From assembly GCA_018610125.1 (NCBI GenBank), contig JAHEOI010000257.1, positions 1 to 14,296 of the forward strand: a stretch of DNA of 14,296 bases. The letters are read 5' to 3'. Positions 1 to 7,745 of this stretch are shown here, one piece after another. The translations under genes were made by a program, and so were the position numbers. Source of the DNA: Verrucomicrobiota bacterium. GTDB taxonomy: Bacteria > Verrucomicrobiota > Verrucomicrobiia > Limisphaerales > JAHEOI01. Numbering within the stretch: the first letter of the stretch is position 1; each line of letters begins with the position of its first letter. Below the pieces are notes generated by a model, which saw only the letters and a program-made list of their open reading frames with translations, was not told the origin of the DNA and did not search any database.

Positions 1-2
1 CT

Positions 3-481
3 GTTCTTTTCCAAGCCTTTCAAAAGAATTCGGTCCGCGGTATCGGCCAAATCGGCCTCGCGATCGGGTTCATTTTCCTCGGGATGGATCTGATTGGTCA
101 GGCCGGAAGCTCGATGGATCCGAAAGGGGATTTGGCCAAGATGCTGCTGATCCTGAAGAAATACCCGGTAAGCCTGACCTTGATGAGCGCGGTGATGACG
201 GTGCTCATGCAAAGTACCACCGCGGTCATCGCTTCCCGTAGCCTTCGAGCTCGGAAACACTCGGACGGCCCGAAACGCATTTGGATTCACAGGCCGTTTC
301 CAGCCCTTGGGTGGCGTTGATGAACGCCGAGCGAGACACCCAGCGGATTCAACAACGACACCACGATCGTTTCCGCCGTGCCACAACCGGCACCATCGAG
401 GCCAGCTCCTATTTCCTCGACACCATTGAAAACCTCCGGAAGATAAACAGCCATGCGACCGGGATCGCTTACGATTTCGTA
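3..481 (+). pseudogene. Na/phosphate cotransporter family remnant (internal deletion, 5' end outside window)
   Basis: This is the remnant of a sodium-dependent phosphate transporter with a C-terminal PhoU-like domain. The first piece (3 to about 232) reads as one membrane repeat of the family, with GIGQIGLAIGFIFLG followed by LMQSTTAVIAS, the counterpart of the QSSSA sodium/phosphate-binding loop. The similarity then stops and this frame ends at 320. The second piece, in another frame (about 341-481), matches the PhoU-like tail: GTIEASSYFLDTIENLRK and then INSHATGIAY, where family members have a helix with a conserved IN-H. The second membrane repeat expected between them, several hundred codons, is missing. 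Bases 233-340 are scrambled and could hold traces of it. The upstream part lies outside the window. The gene is almost certainly non-functional. Family recognition is by eye from motifs: firm for the tail and good for the membrane piece. Confidence 0.72.
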
Positions 482-852
482 GGGCGCAGGGGTCAGCTGA
501 CTATTGACGCAGAATCGGGAGACCGCCCACAAAACAGTGTAGTAAGGCCAGTGTGTGACAAGAGGGGTGAAAAGGGCACGATTCCATGGGCGATCGGTGA
601 GAAGCCAGGACACTCCAATAGTCATCTGGCTCCGTAGGCGGTGCTTCCTCTGAATTTCCCCCGATCCGCACCCGGCCAACAGAAATTCTGCAAGGATTTT
701 GATCGGTTGACGAGGGGTATTGGGTCGGTCATCAAAAAAACAACAAGGAGCGATATTCCGGGAGCAAAAAAACTTGACTTAAGCGTATGAAATTTTGTTA
801 GACAAGGGAGCAACCGTCTCCGGCACAAAAACATGAACCCAAGTTGTCTAAT
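482..852. other. Gene-free stretch between two pseudogenes
   Basis: I see no convincing gene here. The reading frames that cross it lack recognisable motifs. The stretch turns AT-rich from about 735 to 800, where TTGACT (773-778) resembles a -35 element, but no good -10 element follows at the right distance. Its right end holds the inverted repeat listed separately. It is probably decayed sequence downstream of the transporter plus the former promoter region of the dehydrogenase. Confidence 0.5.
798..851. repeat. 8-bp inverted repeat upstream of the dehydrogenase remnant (possible operator)
   Basis: TTAGACAA (798-805) and TTGTCTAA (844-851) are exact reverse complements separated by 38 bases. 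The left arm lies inside a second short palindrome, TTGT-TAG-ACAA (795-805). The right arm ends one base before the ATG at 853 of the dehydrogenase remnant. Paired half-sites just upstream of a sugar-alcohol catabolic gene would suit a repressor of the GntR or LacI type. That role is inference, and an 8-bp repeat can occur by chance. Confidence 0.35.
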
Positions 853-1015
853 ATGGACGCGGTCGTCCTTGAACCCAATTCGGATCTGGAAATTGCGAGG
901 CATTGAAGTGGGTGAGGAGATCGGGCGGCGGGACGTTCGCGTGCAACTGAACCGGGTTGGGATATGCGGCTCCGACGTGCATAACTATAAGCATGGCAGG
1001 ATAGGGCCATTCGGC
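853..1015 (+). pseudogene. Sorbitol/xylitol-type zinc dehydrogenase remnant (N-terminus only, frameshifted)
   Basis: This is the first 50-odd codons of a medium-chain zinc alcohol dehydrogenase of the sorbitol/xylitol/L-idonate group, enzymes that oxidise polyols with NAD. The opening MDAVVLEPNSDLEIAR lies in the frame starting at the ATG at 853. That frame hits TGA right after RH, near 901. The similarity continues one frame over with GIEVGEEIGRRDVRVQL and then VGICGSDVHNYKHGRIGPF, which includes the GICGSDVH segment whose Cys is a catalytic zinc ligand. After GRIGPF (about 1015) the expected GHE zinc motif, the Rossmann fold and everything else (about 290 residues) are missing. There is therefore at least one frameshift (about 895-902) and a 3' truncation. 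The N-terminal motif is diagnostic of the family. The exact polyol substrate cannot be told. Confidence 0.8.
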
Positions 1016-1166
1016 TCATTTCGTGGGGATCAGACCGCGCCCGTTTGATCAATGAGAAGTGAATGGACGGTTACGATTTCGGGAGCCTGAGCGGGTTAGG
1101 GACCGCTTAGGTGATTTGGGATAGCGGCAACAGATTTTTAGAAACCATTTTGAGAAAAGAGCAACT

Positions 1167-2834
1167 ATGGCGGATAAACTTGAGCGCCCTTATTTCCCAA
1201 TAGTCTACGTTCGGGGCTACGCAGCGACTATGGACGAGATCGAAGACACTGTCGCGACTCCCTACATGGGATTCAATCTCGGCTCTACCAAGATTCGCGA
1301 GGATTTCAAAGGAGAGATCCAGCGTTTTATTTTTGAGTCGCCCCTGATTCGGTTAATGAAGGAGCATGGCTACGTCGATGCCTACAAACACGGGCAGTTG
1401 GCGTCCATGGACGAACAAGTCACGCCGCGAAGTATTTGGGTGTTTCGGTATTATGAAAAGCGGAACGCTCCGGGGCAAGGTGTGCGAAAATCAATCTCTG
1501 AGTTCGCCATTGAATTGCGCGAATTCATTCTGCGGATCCGAGATCAAGTGTGTCTCGATGATGCTCAAGCTCGCGAACGATTTCGGGTCTATCTCGTCGG
1601 GCATTCGATGGGCGGGTTGATTTGTCGTTGCTATTTGCAGAACATTTGTCGGTACGGGGTTGTTGATGGCAAAGGCAAATCAGACAGCGCACGCAACGAA
1701 GAGCTGGAGCTGTCGGTTTCGCCCGGGCGGACGAGCCAAGGGTACGTTCCGGCTTCGGTGCATTTGGTGGACAAGGTCTTCACATATGGGACTCCGCACG
1801 GGGGAATCGAGTTTTTGGGACAGAATGTTCCGGATTTGGGTTTCATCGACCGCTTTGATGTTAAGAACTTCAATCGGGGAGAGATGCGGAGATATCTAGG
1901 ACTCAATAAGCCGGAACATCGGAATGAGCCGATTGAGTCGTTGGCGGGCGCCTTTAACCCAAAACGATTCTTCTGTTTTGTCGGGACCAATTACAAAGAT
2001 TACGAGGCGTTTGCAGGGATTTCCCGGAGTGTGACAGGACCGAAAGGTGACGGCCTGGTGCTGACCGAGAATGCGGTCGTCACGGGTGCTCCATGCGCCT
2101 ATGCTTATCGGAGTCACAGCGGGGATTACGGGATCGTGAACTCTTACGAAGGCTATCAGAACCTTCGACGGTTCCTCTTTGGTTATTGGGAGGTGGAAGG
2201 GTTGCTTTACGCGGATCGGATCACGTTGCCGGAAAGGATTGCGAAAATAAAAAACGATCCGAATAACCCAAGGCCGGTACGGGCGACTTACAACGTGGAG
2301 ACGACTTTGAGTCTTAGGGGCGAGCTGGCGCATCTCGATGAACGACAGGTCTCGCAACACTCAGCCATCCGGGCCGATTACGACACGTGGGTTAACGAGA
2401 AGCAGCCTATCAGGTTATTTCGGACGTATTTGATGGAAGACGCCAAGACCGAGGGCTCGAAAAAGAAGGTCTCCGAGGGTGGCGACACCGCTTTGGCCTT
2501 CTGCCTTAACCTGGGGATTGAGCGACCGATATATGAAGTGGAACGTCGGTTCTGGGAGCTTTGGAAGGACGATCATTTTGAAGGAGCTTCATTCTGGCAG
2601 GAGACGATTACGTTCCATGTTCACCCGAACGTCTCCAAGCAGGTCGTAAGATATGGATTGGGAAGCGACGCCGGCCCGGGCTCGGTTAATAAGAACCCGG
2701 ATATAGAGCAGGGGGGCAAGGGGTGTTACCGGATTGTTGTGCCGCTGGGCTTCAAGCCGGACATATCGAATCCGCCACGTCCCGGCTATGCCGGCCAGCT
2801 CGTCTTGGAGGCGCGGCGCCGACATGATCTCTGA
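1167..2834 (+). CDS. Esterase/lipase family alpha/beta hydrolase with C-terminal beta-rich domain
   Basis: This is an intact 555-residue protein predicted to be a serine hydrolase acting on an ester or lipid. The nucleophile elbow GHSMGG spans residues 145-150 (Ser147). GTPHGG (208-213) follows, as in many lipases. A likely triad acid lies in GDGLV (Asp295) and a likely catalytic His in RSHSGDYG (His317). The N-terminus, PYFPIVYVRGYAATMDEIE, is the usual opening strand and oxyanion region of this bacterial family. From about residue 360 to 555 there is a separate, probably beta-rich domain with no motif I can name; it contains KDDHFEGASFW. No signal peptide or membrane segment is visible, so it is either cytosolic or exported by an unseen route. 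A weak purine-rich site precedes the ATG. It stands alone between a dead dehydrogenase and a converging dead RND permease, and no lesions are seen in it. The substrate is unknown. Confidence 0.85.
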   Translation: MADKLERPYFPIVYVRGYAATMDEIEDTVATPYMGFNLGSTKIREDFKGEIQRFIFESPLIRLMKEHGYVDAYKHGQLASMDEQVTPRSIWVFRYYEKRNAPGQGVRKSISEFAIELREFILRIRDQVCLDDAQARERFRVYLVGHSMGGLICRCYLQNICRYGVVDGKGKSDSARNEELELSVSPGRTSQGYVPASVHLVDKVFTYGTPHGGIEFLGQNVPDLGFIDRFDVKNFNRGEMRRYLGLNKPEHRNEPIESLAGAFNPKRFFCFVGTNYKDYEAFAGISRSVTGPKGDGLVLTENAVVTGAPCAYAYRSHSGDYGIVNSYEGYQNLRRFLFGYWEVEGLLYADRITLPERIAKIKNDPNNPRPVRATYNVETTLSLRGELAHLDERQVSQHSAIRADYDTWVNEKQPIRLFRTYLMEDAKTEGSKKKVSEGGDTALAFCLNLGIERPIYEVERRFWELWKDDHFEGASFWQETITFHVHPNVSKQVVRYGLGSDAGPGSVNKNPDIEQGGKGCYRIVVPLGFKPDISNPPRPGYAGQLVLEARRRHDL

Positions 2835-2914
2835 GTGGAAAAGCAGGGACCACCGCCGGGGCCAACAAGGGCAACGATATCAGTAGGCGAGGGACACATT
2901 CCTACAGTTGTGTG

Positions 2915-5131
2915 AACGTCGAGCGGGGGAACGATGGAAAGGGTCACGGTGCGGTGGCTGTCGACTCGACGGATTGTGCCCGTATTGACCTCCTCTTTGA
3001 CCCGAGCAACCGCGCTGAGCGGGAGGGTTTTCCCTCCGGGTGAATAGATCGTCAGGTCATTGAGGTCATCGGGGTGTTGGATCGTTCCCTCCGTGCTGTA
3101 GAGGAACATATCGATCTTGTCATCGGCCAGGAAAAATTCATCGATGAATGTACCGTCGGCAAAGGCCCATATCAGATACCCAAGCTCGTCGGCGTGAAAC
3201 CCGAGCTCGGCGGCGTGCCGCCAATCGGGACGAACTTCCAACAGGGGGTGGCCGAGGGAAAGACTTGAAGGTTGCGGGTCATCGAAAATCGCATTCGCCC
3301 GACCGAAGGCCTTGGCTCCTGCTTGAAAGATGGGGGCAAGCTCCGGACCGTAAATATCGACGTCGATGCTCCTTGTGCCGCCCAGATTACCGGAAAAGAT
3401 CGAGCCGCGAGACGAAAAAGAGATCATCCCAGGCACCTAATTGAATTTGTCACTGGTAACATCAATCAAATCATCGACTGGGTCATGTGACGTAACTGTG
3501 ATGATTGTCATGAGGGAATCGGTGGCTTTGCGACTGAACATCGTCTCGATGGCCGGCACCTCTGATTTTCCTTGGGCGAAGCGACGGGGATCGTCGCCGA
3601 TATGGGAGACAAGGTAACGATCGATCCGCTCTCCAATGGTGGTCATCTCATTCAAATTGTAACCGGGCGGCGGGAACATGAATGAGAAGATTTTTTGCCT
3701 CTTGGCCTTCAGGCAAGTATTCCGCGCGCGGGGTCAGGTATTGGATGATACCGAGGGTCGTGGCAAGGATAATGAGGATGAGACCGACGCGACGCCAGGT
3801 GCCTCGCATCAACCAGGTCAAGATCGCGGTTACTCTTTGCACGAATGAGGAGCCCAAAGCCATCGGTCCAAATCGGGGGGTTGGCCGATCCGCCGTCGAG
3901 GTCTCGGGCGAGGGGGGGCTCGGCAACCGCAAGAGACGTGCAGACGCCGAAGGAATAACAGTAATGGCCACAACCATCGACATAAGGATCGAAGCGGAGA
4001 TGGCAATGGCGATGTCCGAATAAAGCTGCCCGGCTTCGAGTTGGATAAAGAGGATCGGAATGAAGACAAAGACGGTGGTTAAGGTGGAGGCAAGCACGGC
4101 AGCCCGGACTTCGCTGACCCCGTCCAGGGCGGCTTGAAATCAACCTTTGCCCTTGAATCGATGCCTGTGGATATTCTCGAGCACGACAATCGTGTTGTCC
4201 AGGGTCATTCCGATCGCGAACGCAATCCCCGCCAGGGAGATAACGTTGATCGTGCGTCCCATTAGCAAAAGGCCGAGGAAGGCGGCGATCGTGCAGATCG
4301 GGATTCCGATGGCGCCGAGAAGCGTCGTAGAGACGGATCTGAGGAACAGGTAAAGCACGCCGCAGGCCGAGAGGCTCCCAAGAACCAGGTTCCGCCGAAC
4401 CAACTCGATGGCGTCAATCGATTCGAAGCGCCCAAGGGTTCGTAAAAGATAGCGCCTTTTTCCGCTGTCGATATCCCCGCCGGAGACATCGACATTGCGT
4501 TGGCGTAGAGCTTGGCGGAGCCGGCCGACCGTGATTTGGCGTTTGGCAAGCTTGGAGGGATTGACGTAGATGCGAACCTGTCGATTGGCGCCTCCGCCAA
4601 TCCTGGCTTCGGAGACACCCGGCACGCGCTCGAGCGCCGTTTGAACGTGGTCCTCGACAAAGTCGCGCCGCGTGACGATATCGACGCCCTTTGGATTACC
4701 GTCCAATGGCTGGACGGCGTAATAGATAAAGGCGTTGTTCGAAAATGAGGAGGCCTGGATGCGCGGCTCGTCGACATTCTCGGGATAGGATGGGACTTGG
4801 GCCGGGGCATTATTGACTTTGATGAGGGTTCCTGGACGTCGGTACCGGGACTGAATTCCAGCTCGATCGATGCTTGTCCCGTCCGCGCTTCCGAAGTCAT
4901 TTGTCTCAGCCCGGCGATTGCTTGAAGGTAGTCTTCCTGCTCGACAATGATCTCTTTCTCGATATCCTGAGGTGTCGCGCCGGGCCATTGGGTGACAATC
5001 GAAATCGTTGTGACTTGCAGGTTCGGAATCATTTGCACTGGGACCCGAAAGATCGAGACGACCCCGATCACGCAAATGATGAGAATGGCCACCGTCAGTA
5101 TGACGCCACGCTCGATAAAGAAACGAAACAA
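2915..5131 (-). pseudogene. RND efflux permease (AcrB/MexB-like) pseudogene, heavily damaged
   Basis: This is the remnant of an inner-membrane proton-driven RND exporter. It starts with TTG at 5131 behind a good AAGGAG site, and MFRFFIERGVILTVAILI is the typical first transmembrane helix. Lesions follow in order. A frameshift lies near 4826-4834, after SPGTDV. An in-frame loss of roughly 80-100 codons lies at about 4403, where GRFESIDAIE joins directly to LVRRNLVLG. An in-frame TGA sits at 4140-4142, between RFKGKG and FQAALDGVSEV. A second frameshift lies near 3675-3685, between EYLPEGQ and PPPGYNLNEM. An in-frame TAG sits at 3437-3439, between DKFN and VPGMISFSS, probably a former CAG. Recognisable similarity stops after TLSIVPPLDV at about 2915, so the last helices are absent. 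A complete family member is about 1030 residues. The damaged adaptor gene lies 21 bases upstream. Confidence 0.9.
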
Positions 5132-5152
5132 AGTCAGGGGCTCCTTTTTGGG

Positions 5153-5921
5153 TTAATCTGAAGGATCGGGATCGGATCGATCGTCGCTCTCTTCTCCAGA
5201 GGGCCGATTCGCATCAGACCCGTCCGCGATTGAAGGTATTGGATCCACCAGTCGGACCGGTGCATTTGGCTCGAGTGTTTCATTCCCCCGTATTACGACT
5301 TGGTCGCCCGGTTTGAGACGGTTACTAATGATTTCCTTTTTTCCGTCGAAGCTTAAGCCGGTCTCGACCGTCAACGATTCGACCGTGGGCGGCCGGCTCC
5401 CATGCTTGAGACGCCAGAAGGTCTTCGTCTCTCATGGATCCGATTCGTTTCGGCCTTTTGTCGCCGTAAGTTGGCCCTCAAGATTTCGACCTTGGCCCGT
5501 TTGGCGGCAAGCTCTGTTTGGGGGACGATTTTATCTTTCGAGAGGCTACGCGCTTCTCTTAGCAAGCGTTTGCTCTCACTCAGACGTGCCTTGGTGGCGG
5601 CCAGCTCGGCACGCGCCCCTTCAAGCTCGTGTCGCCTGACGGTGGGGTCCAGCGAGCAGAGGACTTCCCCGGATTCCACGGAATCGCCTTCCTCAATCTC
5701 AAGCCGGTCGATTAGTCCCGCGACCTCGGCCGAAACGTGGGAAAAGTGGGCCGTCATGACTGACCCGCTCAAGCGTACCTCCCGGTGCAGCAGTTGCTTC
5801 TCAACCGTCATCACAGAAACCGGCTTCGGTTGTTTTACCCGGAGACCGTGCTGATCAAAAGGAATATGGCCAGCCCAAAATAGACGGTCGTTCGGTAAGT
5901 GCCTGCTCTTGCGATGGACAT
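5153..5921 (-). pseudogene. RND membrane fusion protein (HlyD/AcrA-like) pseudogene
   Basis: This is the remnant of the periplasmic adaptor that would link the downstream RND permease to an outer-membrane channel. The ATG at 5921 opens a membrane anchor, MSIARAGTYRTTVYFGLAIF and on. That frame stops at TAA straight after STVSG, near 5836, and the protein resumes one frame over as RVKQPKPVSVMTVEKQ. A biotinyl-lipoyl-like half-motif follows (SAEVAGLIDRLEIEEGDSV), then an alpha-helical hairpin (ELEGARAELAATKARL through LRRQKAETNRIHE). Near 5390-5420 the frame changes again and the second lipoyl half and most of the beta-barrel are missing. The text resumes at TVESLTVETGLSFDGKKEI and ends as a normal family tail, LKPGDQVVIRGNETL. 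A functional adaptor has roughly 350-400 residues and only about 250 codons remain. The gene pair was once an efflux operon. Confidence 0.85.
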
Positions 5922-6028
5922 AATGGCTCGATTGCTTATCTTATAAGTCAACTTTATACCATAGCCCACACGAAAAATCTACCGCTTGCAGGCCAGAAGG
6001 CGGAACGAGATGGCATTAGAATGAGGTT

Positions 6029-6060
6029 TGTCAGAAATTTTTGACTGACCCCTCCTGACA
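6029..6060 (-). repeat. Short inverted repeat just after the sulfatase stop
   Basis: TGTCAG (6029-6034) pairs with CTGACA (6055-6060), and an alternative arm, CTGAC, lies at 6045-6049. On the minus strand this would be a weak hairpin beginning a few bases after the sulfatase TAA. There is no clear run of U, so a rho-independent terminator is not well supported. It may instead be part of a dispersed palindrome. Confidence 0.3.
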
Positions 6061-6064
6061 CAGC

Positions 6065-7579
6065 TTACTTGCCCGGCATGGGATGGTCGCGATTTTGTCG
6101 GCGTCGCTCGAAGCGTTGGCGTATTTTCTCGAGATCGAAAGGCTCGGCGTTACCGCGGTAGAACGTGCCGGCTTTTTCCGGATCGTAATCGGGGTTCGGC
6201 TGGGGCATTCGGGCATCGATGCCGTCACGCCAGCCGACGAGGCGTTGTCGCAGTTTTCGGGCAAGCTGGGGCTTGTCGTCGGCCCGGTTGTCGGATTCGT
6301 CGAGGTCTTTGTCCAGGTTGTAAAGCTCGATGGCCCCATCATCGAAATGCTCGATGAGCTTCCAATGACCGACCCGGATAGCGCCGACCGGGTCGGTGTG
6401 ATGGTAGTGGGGATAGTGAAAGTAGAGGGCTTCTCGGTTCAGGGAAGCGTCGGGATCCCGAAGGAGCGGAGTCATATCCAGTCCATCAATGGGCTGGCTC
6501 GGAAGCTCGGTTCCGGCGATATTGCAAAATGTGGGCAGGAGGTCGGCCGTCGTGGTCGGTTCTTGGCAAGTGCTTCCAGAGGGAATTTTGCCGGGCCAGC
6601 GGACGATCATCGGTACTCGGATCCCTCCCTCGTAGAGTGAGCCCTTTTGGCCTCGCAGAGGCTTGTTGGACATTGCCTGATCACCGACGCCGAGATAGTG
6701 CTTGTGGAGTCCGCCATTATCGGAGGTGAAGACGACAACCGTGTTTTCGCGCAGGCCCAGTTCATCGAGCTGATGCAGGATGCGTCCCATCTCGCGATCG
6801 AGGTCGGCAAGCATCGCGGCGTAATCGGGATTGTGGTAGTGGCCGGTGGTGTTGCGCTTTTGCCGGTATTTCTCGATTGTCGGCTTATAGGCCTCGAGGG
6901 GGATATGGAGTGCGTGATGGGATAGCGTGAGGAACCAAGGCTCATTCTGGTGCTCTTCGATGAACCACTTGCCTGCGTTCGTGATGGTCCGCATGTCCTT
7001 GGGATCGTTTTGGTCGGGGACGCGACGCTCTTGGGGGATGTCTTCTCCGGTGACCTGGTAGCCGCGTCCTTCGGGGCCTTGCTTGGGTCCCCCGCCCAGG
7101 TGCCATTTCCCAAAGTAGCCGGTGGCGTAGCCGGCGTTCGCAAGCACTGTCCCGATGGTTTTGACGTCGTTGTCGAGGTGATGCTCGATGTCGGCCGGGA
7201 GAAGCTTGTCATAAGGGCGATTGTGCCCGGCGATAAAATCGGTAATCCGGGTCCGTGCCGAATACTGACCGGTTTGGACTGTTGACCGTGTCGAGGAGCA
7301 GACCGGAGTGGCCGCGTAGAAGTCGGTGAATCGGACGCCTTCGTCGGCAAGTCGATCGATATTCGGTGTTTCGGCAAAGTTATTGCCGTAGCAGCCAGGG
7401 TCCACCCAGCCCATGTCATCAATGAAGACAAACAAGATATTCGGTGGCTCGCTACGCTCGGCGGCCGAGGAGGGTGAAGCCCCGGCGAGCATGGTGATCG
7501 CGACAGCCGATATCAACGCTATGGTAAAGGGAGCTTGTTTTTTCACGGATATGTCCAGCATACCGAAGGAGACGGTCAT
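6065..7579 (-). CDS. Secreted type I sulfatase (formylglycine-dependent family, unusual CSSTR motif)
   Basis: This is an intact 504-residue arylsulfatase/alkaline-phosphatase superfamily enzyme that should hydrolyse a sulfate ester, most likely on a polysaccharide, in the periplasm or outside the cell. Residues 13-40 form a signal peptide (KK, a hydrophobic stretch, then SPSSAAERS). IDDMG holds the metal-binding Asp54/Asp55. The site to be converted to formylglycine is Cys94 in VCSSTRSTVQTG. The rest of the active site is present: GKWH (Lys158, His160), HHALH (221-225), TSDNGG (Asp287, Asn288) and KGSLYEGGIRVP (Lys312). The usual maturation motif is C-x-P-x-R (or A in place of P), but here the third position is Ser. 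No modifying enzyme (FGE or anSME) is in the window. ATG at 7579 is the longest start, but the signal peptide would fit as well with the ATG at 7561. It lies 166 bases downstream of the kinase on the same strand. Confidence 0.93.
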   Translation of the reverse strand: MTVSFGMLDISVKKQAPFTIALISAVAITMLAGASPSSAAERSEPPNILFVFIDDMGWVDPGCYGNNFAETPNIDRLADEGVRFTDFYAATPVCSSTRSTVQTGQYSARTRITDFIAGHNRPYDKLLPADIEHHLDNDVKTIGTVLANAGYATGYFGKWHLGGGPKQGPEGRGYQVTGEDIPQERRVPDQNDPKDMRTITNAGKWFIEEHQNEPWFLTLSHHALHIPLEAYKPTIEKYRQKRNTTGHYHNPDYAAMLADLDREMGRILHQLDELGLRENTVVVFTSDNGGLHKHYLGVGDQAMSNKPLRGQKGSLYEGGIRVPMIVRWPGKIPSGSTCQEPTTTADLLPTFCNIAGTELPSQPIDGLDMTPLLRDPDASLNREALYFHYPHYHHTDPVGAIRVGHWKLIEHFDDGAIELYNLDKDLDESDNRADDKPQLARKLRQRLVGWRDGIDARMPQPNPDYDPEKAGTFYRGNAEPFDLEKIRQRFERRRQNRDHPMPGK

Positions 7580-7745
7580 GGCTCAAGAAAAAATTGGCCG
7601 TTATCTCATTGGCGCCAGGGCGGTGCAAGCTGTGCCGTTCGTCTAATCCACTTGTCCGGATTCAATGTTCTCTCTCTACGTTGGCTTAAGGGGAGCGGGA
7701 CCGACCGTGTCCATCCGCTCGGGCGTGCGAGGGGAATTGCTTGGA

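Noticed and set aside
287..679. Minus-strand open frame of 130 residues
   Set aside because: It is antisense to the PhoU-like tail, which has recognisable family motifs on the plus strand. The minus-strand translation shows no motif of its own.
622..1052. Two minus-strand open frames antisense to the dehydrogenase remnant and the spacer before it
   Set aside because: No motifs, no ribosome site, and the plus strand carries the GICGSDVH signature.
3437..4142. Stop-codon reassignment or readthrough in the RND gene
   Set aside because: Two different stops (TAG and TGA) are involved, the same gene also has frameshifts and a deletion, and neighbouring genes end normally at TGA. Decay is simpler.
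6083..7285. Long plus-strand open frames opposite the sulfatase
   Set aside because: They are shadows of the sulfatase, whose active-site motifs are complete on the minus strand.
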